Source of the DNA: Longirhabdus pacifica
GTDB taxonomy: Bacteria; Bacillota; Bacilli; Paenibacillales; DSM-105158
Direction of reading: 5' to 3'
Assembly: GCF_004115085.1 (NCBI RefSeq)
Contig: NZ_QXJP01000005.1
Span: 124,001-188,000, forward strand
Length of the DNA: 64,000 nt
Shown: positions 10,142-19,290 of the stretch, in pieces
How positions within the stretch are numbered: position 1 is the first letter of the stretch
Layout of the letters: the number at the start of each line of letters is the position of its first letter
Program-made: the position numbers and the translations under genes
The notes under the pieces: generated by a model
The model's input: only the letters and a program-made list of their open reading frames with translations
Database searches by the model: none
Told to the model about the DNA's origin: nothing

Positions 10142-10672
10142 TTATTTTGCTTTTTTCTCATAAAGAAGTATAAGTTGTTCTATAAAAGAAATGTTAGTAT
10201 CTATAATGTGCAATGAAGTTTTGAATGCTAATGCAGCATGTTCATCTAAATACTGTTGCTTTAGCACATATCCTTGTTCCCAATGTATTTTCTTTTGCTG
10301 AAGTTGTTCAAGATTTTGTTCTAACACTTCAAGTTGCTTTTCGTCATCCATTTTTTCGATGAGTGATATACCAACCATAAAATTGGACTGAACATCAAAT
10401 GGGGGTTGTTTTAATGATTGTAATATTAGCTCTTCGTAAGTTTGCTCCCCCATGGTGGTGATCCCATATATTTTGCGTAACCTTGCTCCCGTTCGTTCTT
10501 CTGCTACTGTTTCAACAAGACCTTCTTTTTCCATTTTGTTTAATGCATAATATATCGAACCTGATAAGACGTTCGTCCACTGATCCAATCCATTTTCCAG
10601 AATCATTTGCTGTATTTCATAACCATGCATAGGCTTTTGTTTTAATAGCGCAAGTAATATTAAATTCGTCAC
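10142..10672 (-). CDS. PadR family transcriptional regulator
   Basis: A 176-residue regulator: an N-terminal winged helix with the family signature LALLKQKPMHGYEI and GSIYYALNKMEKEGLV (about residues 7-55), then a C-terminal helical Vir-type dimerisation part (about residues 95-176). PadR proteins usually repress a neighbouring exporter or detoxification gene until a ligand binds. The GTG start at 10672 follows AGAAGGATATACA. It lies just upstream of the ABC genes on the same strand, and both transcription units carry the same palindrome near their promoters, so it probably represses both. Confidence 0.88.
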   Translation of the reverse strand: MTNLILLALLKQKPMHGYEIQQMILENGLDQWTNVLSGSIYYALNKMEKEGLVETVAEERTGARLRKIYGITTMGEQTYEELILQSLKQPPFDVQSNFMVGISLIEKMDDEKQLEVLEQNLEQLQQKKIHWEQGYVLKQQYLDEHAALAFKTSLHIIDTNISFIEQLILLYEKKAK

Positions 10673-10715
10673 TGTATATCCTTCTCTCTGTTCATTACAA
10701 TATATTTAAACTCGT

Positions 10716-10762
10716 ATATCCAACGTTGGTTATAATTATATCTATCATTTTTGGTATGTCAA
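10716..10762 (-). promoter_or_regulatory. padR promoter with overlapping autoregulatory operator
   Basis: On the minus strand TTGACA (10762-10757) and TATAAT (10740-10735), both perfect consensus, are 16 bases apart. The 18-bp palindrome ATATCCAACGTTGGTTAT (10716-10733) starts one base after the -10, an ideal position for repression. The inner ten bases CCAACGTTGG are perfectly symmetric. Confidence 0.75.
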
Positions 10763-10769
10763 GTTCGAT

Positions 10770-12872
10770 TTAATATTTAGACGCGATTAATTGTTGCATT
10801 AGTAATTGCATTTGCTCCATTTGTTCATTGATTTTGTCTACTTGTTGCTGTAATTGTTGATTGTGGTTTTGAAGTTGTTGTAGTTGTTTTTCTTTTTTCT
10901 CTTTACATGGTTTGGGTTTGACATTGCCATTGAGAAGGACTAAAACTTGATGTTCTCCGGTTCGTTCCATGACACGGTATCCTTCACTAGCTATCGTAGC
11001 GATACCTTCTTTATTCGGTAAACAATACCCATCTACTTTACAAGTGCCATCATCGCGAACACGGAGTTGACCGATTAAACCGATGGTAGTCCATTCGCTT
11101 CTTTCACCACGCGGAGAATAGGTTTTGCTTGCATCATAATCATGATTTATTTTTCTTTTCTTTGTTTGTTTCATCGGAGTTATGACATTGCCCAATGCAT
11201 CCAATTGTTCTGGAATGGTCTCTACTTCATAAATGTAACGTCCCCATTGATCCATTTCATATTGTCCCTGCCAGTGAAATTCAGATGAACCACTAACGAT
11301 GCCGGGTGTAGCACTAGATATACCGAGGATGTAGTCGTCTTCGTTATTTGCGATGCGTACTTTTTTTCCTTGTAAAGTAACAAAGTAGCCAACATCCATA
11401 GCATGACCATCTACCGTTTCAAACATTTCCGCAAAATCACAGTTGTTACAATCTCCAAGTGTGATCCCGCTAAAGCAAGCATGCCCAGGTGCCATATCAT
11501 CTCCTCGAATGACCGCCACTAGTCCATTACCACCTGTAACTCCGCCATTAGCGAGATGCCATGAGTTTTCAAATTTCGCTGTACCACTACGTCCCATAAT
11601 ATGTGCACTCGTTAGTCCTGCTGTACTTGTCATGATTCCTTCTGCATGAGAAGCTGCTCCTTGGGCTATGGTGCTGATTCCTTCTGTATGCGTAGCAAAA
11701 CCAAGTGACATCGTTCCCGTACCTCCAGCGTGAGAACAGTTCCCCATGGCACTGGTGTCACACCCTTCGGCGTGAGCATTGTCCCCGAACGCCATCGTCC
11801 TAAACCCTTCTACATGTGTATTAATATTGCATGCCATAGTGGAACAACCTTCAGCATGACCGCCTGTAGCGAAAAAATCTGTAAATGTTAATACTCCTTC
11901 TGCGTGAGAAAAACAGCCAATGGCAGTAGTAACATTCCCTTCCGCATGAGCACCTGTTGCTCCAGCGAAATTAGTTATGCCTTCCGTATGGGAAGCTAAT
12001 CCTGATGCTGTTGTTCCCAACCCTTCCGCATGACTAAAGAAATTGTTGCATAGCGTATCTTTTCCTTCCGCATGAGACGCGAAAGAAAGGGCCACGCTAT
12101 TACATCCTTCTGCATGAGAAGCGTCGTCACCAGCCATAGAAAAAAGCCCTTCGGCATGTGTACCTTCTCCGCACGTAAACGTAAAGACACCTTCTGCATG
12201 GGAAGAACTGCCTAACGCAAATGATCCCGTTCCTTCAGCGTGAGAACCAAAGTCTCCACACGCAAACGTTTGGGCACCCTCTGCATGCGCTTGATTTCCA
12301 GACGCCATGGAGTTAAACCCTTCCGCATGGGAACCGAAATTGCCCATTGCAACCGTATTCAGCCCCTCGGCATGGGCATAGTCTACACTGGCTTGCGTTC
12401 CGCTGCCTTCTGCGTGCGCTTGATTGCCTGAAGCCATCGTTAGACTCCCTTCGCTGTGTGCATTGTCTCCACTTGCTAGAGTGAACAATCCTTCCGCATG
12501 CGCTTGATTGCCTGAAGCTACCGTTTGATTTCCTTCACTATGTGCATTGTCTCCACTTGCTAATGTTAGAATGCCTTCCGCATGTGCATTTACGCCAGAA
12601 GTCATGGTCGTATTGCCTTCTGCATGTGATGCCACACTATTTGCTTGTGTGCTGCATCCTTCACTGTGACTACAATCGCCATTTGCTACGGATAATAGCC
12701 CTTCACTATGGGCATTTGCGCCTTGTGCAATGGTTGTATTGCCTTCTGCATGTGAACATACTCCGTTTGCTACTGTATTACAGCCTTCCGCGAACGAACC
12801 ATTCCCTTTTGCTGTTGTGTTTACTCCAAACGCATCTGAGCAAACACCGATGCTATTTCTATTACAAATCAA
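10770..12872 (-). CDS. beta-roll repeat surface protein with Peptidase_G2-type self-cleaving domain
   Basis: A 700-residue protein. Residues about 28-425 hold 28 repeats, mostly 14 residues long with consensus HAEGxxTxAxGxxS, the pattern of YadA-type left-handed beta-roll heads. About residues 455-640 resemble the Peptidase_G2 (phage tailspike chaperone) domain: FAEMFETVDG, YILGISSATPGIV and EWTTIGLIGQL. Such domains cut themselves off after helping a trimer fold. The C terminus (about residues 650-700) is a Gln-rich coiled coil. There is no signal peptide or anchor, so a phage-like fibre or spore-surface filament are both possible. The TTG start at 12872 follows GAGGAGGT. Single gene; no other phage genes nearby. 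Confidence 0.75.
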   Translation of the reverse strand: MICNRNSIGVCSDAFGVNTTAKGNGSFAEGCNTVANGVCSHAEGNTTIAQGANAHSEGLLSVANGDCSHSEGCSTQANSVASHAEGNTTMTSGVNAHAEGILTLASGDNAHSEGNQTVASGNQAHAEGLFTLASGDNAHSEGSLTMASGNQAHAEGSGTQASVDYAHAEGLNTVAMGNFGSHAEGFNSMASGNQAHAEGAQTFACGDFGSHAEGTGSFALGSSSHAEGVFTFTCGEGTHAEGLFSMAGDDASHAEGCNSVALSFASHAEGKDTLCNNFFSHAEGLGTTASGLASHTEGITNFAGATGAHAEGNVTTAIGCFSHAEGVLTFTDFFATGGHAEGCSTMACNINTHVEGFRTMAFGDNAHAEGCDTSAMGNCSHAGGTGTMSLGFATHTEGISTIAQGAASHAEGIMTSTAGLTSAHIMGRSGTAKFENSWHLANGGVTGGNGLVAVIRGDDMAPGHACFSGITLGDCNNCDFAEMFETVDGHAMDVGYFVTLQGKKVRIANNEDDYILGISSATPGIVSGSSEFHWQGQYEMDQWGRYIYEVETIPEQLDALGNVITPMKQTKKRKINHDYDASKTYSPRGERSEWTTIGLIGQLRVRDDGTCKVDGYCLPNKEGIATIASEGYRVMERTGEHQVLVLLNGNVKPKPCKEKKEKQLQQLQNHNQQLQQQVDKINEQMEQMQLLMQQLIASKY

Positions 12873-12985
12873 TATATTCTACCTCCTCATGTTTTGCAGG
12901 TATATAGGTTATTGTATGGGGAAGGTAGTCAAATGGATTGGACAAAAGCCTAATATAAATATGTCAAAGAAATTAATCTGCTGAA

Positions 12986-13068
12986 AAACATAAGAATACG
13001 CCTCAGCTGCCAGGAGTAAAGATTGTGATGTAGAAACTTCTCCATCTTATGTTTAGCGGTAATAAGAT
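12986..13068. repeat. decayed copy of the dispersed repeat
   Basis: AATACGCCT ... AGGAGTAAAG, then CTTCTCCATCTTAT and GTTTAGCGGTAATAAG, matching the order of the full copy at 23781-23908. The left end is decayed. It occupies part of the 344-base gap between the beta-roll gene and fxsA; the rest of that gap shows only the fxsA ribosome binding site. Confidence 0.6.
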
Positions 13069-13216
13069 GAGATTCACTTTGATTTTACATATGATAATGC
13101 AGTAAAATAGAATAAAGGTGTGACATGTACAAAGTGAAACAAGTCATGTGTTTACCTTATGTGTCGTATCAATAAAATAACTGAATTTTTTTGATGATAG
13201 AGAAGGAGGAGATCAA

Positions 13217-13615
13217 TTGTTTCGTATTCTCGTTGTTATTATGATTGTTGTACCAGCGATTGAAGTGTTTGGGTTAATTACAGTAGGGAATTGGATTGGA
13301 GGATGGCAAACATTTGGTCTGATCATACTAACTGGTTTTGTAGGTGCTTTATTAGCGAAGAAAGAATCACAGAAAGTGTGGAACTATGCCAGAATGGAAA
13401 TGTCCAGGGGTCGAGTTCCTGGTAATTCTATACTAGATGGCATTTGTATTTTTGCTGGCGGATTGTTGTTGCTTACCCCAGGCTTTTTCACAGATATAAT
13501 TGGATTTTTATTAGTGCTGCCAGCTTCACGAGTGGTGTTCAGACTGTTTATCCTAAATTTAATCCGTAAAGGGATTCAAAGTGGTAAAATCCAATACATT
13601 AATCGTAGATTCTAA
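13217..13615 (+). CDS. fxsA: FxsA family membrane protein
   Basis: A 132-residue inner-membrane protein with three or four hydrophobic segments and a basic cytoplasmic tail. In E. coli FxsA relieves exclusion of phage T7 by the F plasmid; the Bacillus homologue is YtwI, also located just upstream of the citZ region. The molecular function is not known. The TTG start at 13217 follows GAAGGAGGAGATCAA. A terminator-like hairpin follows. Confidence 0.85.
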   Translation: MFRILVVIMIVVPAIEVFGLITVGNWIGGWQTFGLIILTGFVGALLAKKESQKVWNYARMEMSRGRVPGNSILDGICIFAGGLLLLTPGFFTDIIGFLLVLPASRVVFRLFILNLIRKGIQSGKIQYINRRF

Positions 13616-13687
13616 ACTGAGAGCATACCTTTTAACATACCGATAACACTTGTATGTCATAATGAATTGAACATGCTGACAAAAAGA

Positions 13688-13712
13688 GACATAAAATGAG
13701 TTATGTCTTTTT
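13688..13712 (+). terminator. terminator after fxsA
   Basis: GACATAA (13688-13694) pairs with TTATGTC (13701-13707), preceded by A-rich and followed by T-rich sequence, so it may work in both directions. Confidence 0.65.
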
Positions 13713-13795
13713 TCTTTTTTTTCATGGGGAAATTTAGGGGTTTTCAGTATTGAAGTGTTGTAAACGTATAAATAGAAAGGGGAGTGCTCATCACA

Positions 13796-15868
13796 ATGGA
13801 TAAGCATGTATTTTCAGCATCTTCTCCGTATATTAATCGCGATCTCAGTTGGATTGAATTCAATTATAGGGTGCTGGAAGAAGCAAATGAAGACATGAAT
13901 CCTTTGCTGGAAAGAGTGAAATTTTTAGCAATTGCTAGTAATAATTTAGATGAATTTATGAGTGTCCGAGTGGCGGAAACGATTGATCGCATGAATGCTG
14001 GGATAGACAAAGAAGACTTTTCAGGACTAAACCCTTTTGAATTATATGAGCAACTGATGGTTCGTTCATCACAAATGTTAAGGGAAATGTATGAGACATA
14101 TCAAGGTTTAATGTCAGAGCTTTCTGATCAAGGTATGACGTTGATTACCGACTATGACCACTTAGATAAAGAGCAACAGCAAGAAGTTGATCATTACTAT
14201 AGAGAAATTATATTTCCTGTACTTACACCCATGGCAGTAGACCAAAGTAGGCCTTTTCCACTTATTCATTCACTCGAGTTATATATTTCTGTTTTATTGC
14301 AGAAAGCAGATGGAGAGGATCAGCATGATCCATATTTCGTTTTAATTCAGATTCCATCGATTCTACCTCGATTCTTTCCATTATCTAAAAGAGATAAGAA
14401 CGGTAATACCGTCTTTATATTGTTAGAAAAAATTATAGAAAAACATCTAGATTCATTGTTTGGTGGCTATACACCTATGTGCATGCATTGTTTTCGGATT
14501 ACGCGCAATGCCGACTTGTCTCTAAACGAAGAAGAGGCTGATGATTTGTTGGATGAGATAGAAAAGCAATTGCACAGTCGTAGGAGAGGCGCTCCGATAC
14601 GTTTAGAGGTTGAGGCAGGTTTTCACCCTTATCCGATGGCCATACTAAAATCGGAGCTCGAGGTAGATGATATTTGTTATGTCAAAGGCGGTCCCCTTCA
14701 TTTAGGATTTTTGATGTCGTTTGCTAGCAGCATAAAAGATAAACAACACTTGCGTTATCCAGCGATAAAACCAGCGTATCCAAAAGAATTTCTACATGTA
14801 GATGACTTATTTTCTGTCATTAGAAAAAGAGACGTGCTTGTGCATCATCCTTACGAATCTTTCGATGCCGTTCACGACTTTATCGAGCAAGCTGTAGCAG
14901 ACCCAGATGTGCTTGCCATCAAAATGACGATGTACCGAGTAAGTGTACATTCGGCCATCGTGCAAGCGCTGGTGACAGCTGCTCAAGAAGGTAAGCAAGT
15001 CACGGTCATCGTGGAATTGAAGGCAAGGTTTGATGAGGCGAAAAACATACAGTGGGCAAAAGTATTAGAGAAGGCAGGATGCCACGTCGTATATGGTCTT
15101 ATCGGTTTGAAAACGCATGCCAAAATCATGCTCGTTGTTCGTAGAGAAGGAGATAAATTAAAGCGCTACGTTCACGTAGGGACAGGAAATTATAATGATA
15201 GTACCGCTGCCCTTTATACTGATATTGGACTCTTTACAAGTAACACGATCGTTGGTGAAGATGCATCCGCGCTTTTTAACGAAGTGACAGGATACTCTTC
15301 GCTTTACGATTGGAAGACGTTCTCTGTTGCCCCTAATGATTTGAAACCGAAATTAATACAATTAATAGAACGAGAAATGGAGTTTGCCAAGCAAGGCAAG
15401 CAGGCTCGCATTATCGTTAAAATGAATTCTCTATCCCATAAAGATATGATAGATAAACTGTATGAAGCATCTGAAGCGGGAGTGAAGATAGATTTGATCA
15501 TTAGAGGGGTCTGCTGTCTTCGCCCTGGTTTGGAAAAGTGGAGCGAGAACATTAATGTAATCAGCATTGTTGATCGTTTCTTAGAGCATTCTCGTGTGTT
15601 TTATTTTCATAATGACGGTAACTTCGATGTTTACTTATCGAGTGCAGATTGGATGACAAGAAATTTAACGAGAAGAGTAGAATTGATGTGTCCTATATAT
15701 GATCCTTCCCTTAAAGTTACATTTTTGAATATGCTTGAACTCAATTTACAAGATAACGTCAAGGCTAGAAAGTTGTTGTCTTCAGGAAAGTACGTTCATA
15801 TAGAAAATGATCTGCCCAAACTTAGAAGTCAGTTCGAACAGATCAATATAAGCACGTGGAAAAAATAG
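13796..15868 (+). CDS. ppk: polyphosphate kinase
   Basis: A 690-residue type 1 polyphosphate kinase, which builds polyphosphate chains from ATP. The N-terminal helical domain begins with YINRDLSWIEFN, and the two phospholipase-D-like C-terminal domains carry the autophosphorylated histidine region (GLKTHAKIMLVVRREG) and YVHVGTGNYN. The start is the ATG at 13796; the GTG at 13784 overlaps the ribosome binding site AAAGGGGAG. It converges on ppx. The pair interrupts the usual fxsA-citZ neighbourhood of Bacillus, so it may be a local insertion. Confidence 0.95.
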   Translation: MDKHVFSASSPYINRDLSWIEFNYRVLEEANEDMNPLLERVKFLAIASNNLDEFMSVRVAETIDRMNAGIDKEDFSGLNPFELYEQLMVRSSQMLREMYETYQGLMSELSDQGMTLITDYDHLDKEQQQEVDHYYREIIFPVLTPMAVDQSRPFPLIHSLELYISVLLQKADGEDQHDPYFVLIQIPSILPRFFPLSKRDKNGNTVFILLEKIIEKHLDSLFGGYTPMCMHCFRITRNADLSLNEEEADDLLDEIEKQLHSRRRGAPIRLEVEAGFHPYPMAILKSELEVDDICYVKGGPLHLGFLMSFASSIKDKQHLRYPAIKPAYPKEFLHVDDLFSVIRKRDVLVHHPYESFDAVHDFIEQAVADPDVLAIKMTMYRVSVHSAIVQALVTAAQEGKQVTVIVELKARFDEAKNIQWAKVLEKAGCHVVYGLIGLKTHAKIMLVVRREGDKLKRYVHVGTGNYNDSTAALYTDIGLFTSNTIVGEDASALFNEVTGYSSLYDWKTFSVAPNDLKPKLIQLIEREMEFAKQGKQARIIVKMNSLSHKDMIDKLYEASEAGVKIDLIIRGVCCLRPGLEKWSENINVISIVDRFLEHSRVFYFHNDGNFDVYLSSADWMTRNLTRRVELMCPIYDPSLKVTFLNMLELNLQDNVKARKLLSSGKYVHIENDLPKLRSQFEQINISTWKK

Positions 15869-15912
15869 ATAAGTTGGAATGAACTTGTTCAACCAACTTA
15901 TTACCACTATTC
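15869..15912. repeat. solo palindrome of the dispersed repeat, between ppk and ppx
   Basis: ATAAGTTGGAATGAAC (15869-15884) and GTTCAACCAACTTAT (15887-15901) form a stem around TT, followed by TACCACTATTC, the tail found next to the palindrome in full copies. The end regions of the full element are missing. It starts with the last base region of ppk and fills the gap to the convergent ppx end, where it may act as a terminator. Confidence 0.7.
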
Positions 15913-15913
15913 A

Positions 15914-17422
15914 TTAAAATTTAAGGTGGAACTCCATGTTCCATATACACTCAAAAATCTTTCTTTTTTGATTTACTTCCCAATGCTCTATATCCCAATT
16001 GGATGATGAATGAGGTTGCACGATGAGCTTTTGTTCCTCCAGTTGGGTAGAGAGCGACGTGATGGGTTGCTTTTGGCTTCGATCTAGCGCTGCACTCATC
16101 AGTAAAATGGAACCTAGACGAAACACAAGATCTATATCTCCGTCCATTAACATATTTTTATATTTTTGAGCGTACTGCATTGCTTTCTTTTTCGTCTGAA
16201 ATGAAGCAATGAGGCAGATAATGACCCATTCTCGGTGAGACAGTACCCCAAATGATTGTCCAATTAGTAAATCAAACGTATGCCCTTTTGGAGCATATGG
16301 ATCGATGATGGCCCCAAATAGAGAAAGCCTAGAGGCGATGTGTACATATGTTTTTTCTTGTTCTCCCCATGCTTGTTCAGCACATAATGCGTTGAAAAGC
16401 TGCATTGCAAATTCCTCCACTTGATGCACATGCGGTATAGGGACCATTGGTATTTTGGCGTACAGTCGTTTCACACATCGATCTAAAATGTCGTCTGTAT
16501 GATAATCTGGGGAAAAATGATGAATAGCTAGTCCATCCCTCAAACTGAACTCGCTGAATAACAGTTGAGATGGCTGCATATATTCGTAAATAACCTGAAA
16601 TAGCTTCATCCCTGGGATGATAAGATCTCTTCTATCTTTCGCTAATCCTTCTACTTGACTTAATTGTTGTTCTGTTCTAGAAGTAATAAAATTATGGAGC
16701 TCATGAATTTGAGTCATGGTCATTTCATATCCGTGTTTTTGTTTTAGTGGGTATTTTCGTTGCTTTTGATGTATTTTACATATCGTACGTGTTGCACCGC
16801 CGATACAGACTAAAGGTAAATGGGGATGCTGGTTTAACCATGAAAGTGCAGAAAACTCTTTTTCTAAGTCCTTCTTGAGCATCATTTGTTGTTCAGAAGT
16901 CATCAACCCTTGGTGAGTGTACTTTTTAAATACATTTACAGCACCAAAAGGAAGGGACGTGCTGTGTATAATTTTACGATCGCGAAAATAGACCAGCTCA
17001 CTGCTTCCACCACCAATGTCAATAAAAAAACCTTCTTGAATAGGTAAATAGTATGTGGCACCAATAAATCCATACATGGCTTCTTCTTGACCGTTTAATA
17101 CATCAATCGTTAGCCCTGTTTTCATTTCCAAGTACTGCTTAACGTGTTGGGTGTTATCAGCATTACGAATAGCTGCGGTAGCCACGGTATGGATTGTAGC
17201 AACATGATGAAGGTGACAAAGATTTTTATAATGTAAAAGTGTAGAAACAATATCGTCCAGCTCTTGTATGGGAATGTCATTATTGGATGATAAACGCTGG
17301 CTTAATCTTGCTGTATACTTATTTTTATCTAATATGTGCAGCGTATTGATGTTCGTTTTCTCAAAAATAGAGAGTCGAATCGTATTCGAACCAATGTCAA
17401 TAATTCCTATTCTTTGCAACAA
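15914..17422 (-). CDS. ppx: exopolyphosphatase, Ppx/GppA family
   Basis: A 502-residue enzyme that removes phosphate from polyphosphate chain ends. The N-terminal sugar-kinase-like fold shows GIIDIGSNTIRL (about residues 6-17), the second phosphate loop DIGGGSSELV (about residues 138-147), and a C-terminal helical part resembling the HD-type domain of longer Ppx proteins (about residues 310-500). It converges on ppk with the solo palindrome between them, so one locus holds both synthesis and breakdown of polyphosphate. Confidence 0.92.
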   Translation of the reverse strand: MLQRIGIIDIGSNTIRLSIFEKTNINTLHILDKNKYTARLSQRLSSNNDIPIQELDDIVSTLLHYKNLCHLHHVATIHTVATAAIRNADNTQHVKQYLEMKTGLTIDVLNGQEEAMYGFIGATYYLPIQEGFFIDIGGGSSELVYFRDRKIIHSTSLPFGAVNVFKKYTHQGLMTSEQQMMLKKDLEKEFSALSWLNQHPHLPLVCIGGATRTICKIHQKQRKYPLKQKHGYEMTMTQIHELHNFITSRTEQQLSQVEGLAKDRRDLIIPGMKLFQVIYEYMQPSQLLFSEFSLRDGLAIHHFSPDYHTDDILDRCVKRLYAKIPMVPIPHVHQVEEFAMQLFNALCAEQAWGEQEKTYVHIASRLSLFGAIIDPYAPKGHTFDLLIGQSFGVLSHREWVIICLIASFQTKKKAMQYAQKYKNMLMDGDIDLVFRLGSILLMSAALDRSQKQPITSLSTQLEEQKLIVQPHSSSNWDIEHWEVNQKRKIFECIWNMEFHLKF

Positions 17423-17602
17423 TATGATTACTCCTTTAACTCTTTATCTTCATTAATCATAAACATTTTTTTGAAAAAATCAAATCTTTTTATGAAGTCG
17501 ATAATGAATTTCTATAGGAGAATGGTTCACTTATTGTTCAAAATAAACTATTATTAATAGTACGTCTATAGATAGCGTTTTCACTTTTGAATATTTTGTG
17601 AA

Positions 17603-17670
17603 TTCTTGTTCAAATAGGAGGAAAAACAAAGCTTACGCTTAGCTGTGTTTTCCCAACTGTTTGAGCAGCG
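17603..17670. other. long structured hairpin in the ppx-citZ gap
   Basis: TTGTTCAAA ... GGAAAAACAAAGC, then a TTAC loop, then GCTTAGCTGTGTTTTCC ... TTTGAGCAG fold into a stem of about 25 pairs with a few mismatches. It lies in a 554-base gene-free stretch (17423-17976). On the minus strand a short open frame without a clear start ends inside it; its peptide (about 54 codons from around 17805 to 17641) is not recognised. This may be a remnant of a separate repeat type or a structured RNA. Confidence 0.4.
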
Positions 17671-17794
17671 CTCTATGACTCCAATCAAAATCAGTTAGCT
17701 GCATCTGCATGTTCATCATTTTGCCATGATCGTTGCAACTCAGTTTACTAGAAGTCACAAGCAGAAACAGCAGTGAACTTTTTGAGTGATTTAA

Positions 17795-17893
17795 ATAGGA
17801 TGAAGAAACCGTAGAGCATACTTTTACAAGTTACCAGTCCTGAACAGTATGATGACGATATGTTTTCATCTTATGTATAGTGGTGATAGGTTG
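17795..17893. repeat. decayed copy of the dispersed repeat before citZ
   Basis: ATAGGATGAAGAAA at 17795-17808 and TTTTCATCTTAT at 17865-17874 region followed by GTATAGTGGTGATAGGTTG match the two ends and tail of the full copy at 23781-23908. The central hairpin is no longer recognisable. Confidence 0.5.
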
Positions 17894-17976
17894 TCTGAAT
17901 ATAGGGGAAATTAGAGAAATGCCATTTCGTTCAACCTAGATAGATTTTAAATTACATAGTAAAAGGAGAGAAAAAC

Positions 17977-19092
17977 ATGACTGCGACAAAAGGTTTAGAA
18001 GGTATTGTAGCAACAACATCTGCTATAAGTTCCATTATAGACGGTGTGCTTACTTATCGAGGTTTTAACATTGATGAGCTTGCAGAGAAGTCTACGTTTG
18101 AAGAAACGGTATATTTACTGTGGTATGGTAAGTTGCCATCAGAACAAGAACTGAAAAACTTAAAAAGTCAGTTGGGACAATCCGCTGCAATTTCTACTGA
18201 GATTATAGATGCGATAAAGTCCTTTCCAAAAAACATAAATAGCATGTCTGTATTGCGCACGTTAGTCTCCATGCTTGCGATCTTTGATAGTGAAGCAGAA
18301 GATATGTCCGAAGAGGCTAACGTTCGTAAAGCGATTAGGCTACAAGCTCAACTTCCAACATTAATAGCAGCATTTGCTCGCATCCGTGAAGGAAAAGAGC
18401 CCGTTGCTCCAAAATGTGATGTCTCCATCGCTTATAATTTCCTCTATATGCTAAAAGGGGAAGAGCCAGACACTGTTGAAGTGAAAGCGTTGGACAAAGC
18501 ATTGATTTTACATGCGGATCATGAATTGAACGCTTCTACATTTGCAGGAAGGGTAACGGTTGCTACACTTTCGGATATGTATTCTGGTGTCACTTCTGCG
18601 ATCGGTGCGCTCAAAGGCCCACTACACGGTGGTGCAAATGAGCAAGTGATGACGATGTTGGAAGAGATTGATACGCTGGATAACATTGAGCCTTATATTA
18701 TGGATAAATTGAATAACAAAGTTAAAATCATGGGATTTGGTCATCGTGTATATAAAGATGGAGATCCCCGTGCCAAGCATTTACAACAAATGTCTAAGCA
18801 ACTAGGGGATATGACGGGTAATCATAAATGGTATGAAATGTCCATAAAAATAGATGATCTTGTGACCAATACGAAAGGGTTAAAACCGAATGTAGATTTT
18901 TATTCTGCTTCTGTTTATACCAGTTTAGGTATTGCTAGAGATCTATTCACTCCTATTTTTGCTATCAGTAGAATGTCTGGATGGACAGCACATATTTTAG
19001 AACAATACAGCAACAATCGCTTAATTCGCCCTAGAGCAGATTACATTGGAGAAAGCCATCAAGCATACGTACCAATCGAAGCGAGAGGTTAA
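17977..19092 (+). CDS. citZ: citrate synthase
   Basis: Joins oxaloacetate and acetyl-CoA to citrate, the entry step of the TCA cycle. At 371 residues it is a short Gram-positive type enzyme. The active-site regions HADHELNAST, GPLHGGANE and MGFGHRVYK are intact. The ribosome binding site is AAAAGGAGAG. It begins the citZ-icd-mdh cluster found at this place in Bacillus genomes; a 198-base gap with a hairpin separates it from icd. Confidence 0.97.
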   Translation: MTATKGLEGIVATTSAISSIIDGVLTYRGFNIDELAEKSTFEETVYLLWYGKLPSEQELKNLKSQLGQSAAISTEIIDAIKSFPKNINSMSVLRTLVSMLAIFDSEAEDMSEEANVRKAIRLQAQLPTLIAAFARIREGKEPVAPKCDVSIAYNFLYMLKGEEPDTVEVKALDKALILHADHELNASTFAGRVTVATLSDMYSGVTSAIGALKGPLHGGANEQVMTMLEEIDTLDNIEPYIMDKLNNKVKIMGFGHRVYKDGDPRAKHLQQMSKQLGDMTGNHKWYEMSIKIDDLVTNTKGLKPNVDFYSASVYTSLGIARDLFTPIFAISRMSGWTAHILEQYSNNRLIRPRADYIGESHQAYVPIEARG

Positions 19093-19146
19093 ATACGAAA
19101 AAAACATTATAGCAGTTGAACTATTTCATCATTTTCATCATAATAA

Positions 19147-19188
19147 AAGATGTTGAATATTCTAATTTCATTTTTTATTCAACATCTT
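19147..19188. terminator. hairpin between citZ and icd
   Basis: AAGATGTTGAAT (19147-19158) pairs perfectly with ATTCAACATCTT (19177-19188). The T-run after it is weak, so it could be a partial terminator or mRNA processing site that sets different levels of citZ and icd-mdh. Confidence 0.55.
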
Positions 19189-19290
19189 CATTTCTATTCT
19201 GTACAAATCTTCAGTGAGTAGAAATGGTGGAAACGGGGGCATTACTATGACTCCCGTTGTATTTGTGAGCAGACTAAGGAGGAAATAAAC

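Noticed and set aside
10770-12872. Regularly spaced short DNA repeats suggesting a CRISPR array
   Set aside because: They encode the 14-residue HAEG protein repeats in one continuous reading frame; spacing is 42 bases and there are no unique spacers or cas genes.
10770-12872. A prophage at the beta-roll protein gene
   Set aside because: Only the tailspike-like domain is phage related; no capsid, terminase, integrase or attachment sites are seen on either side.
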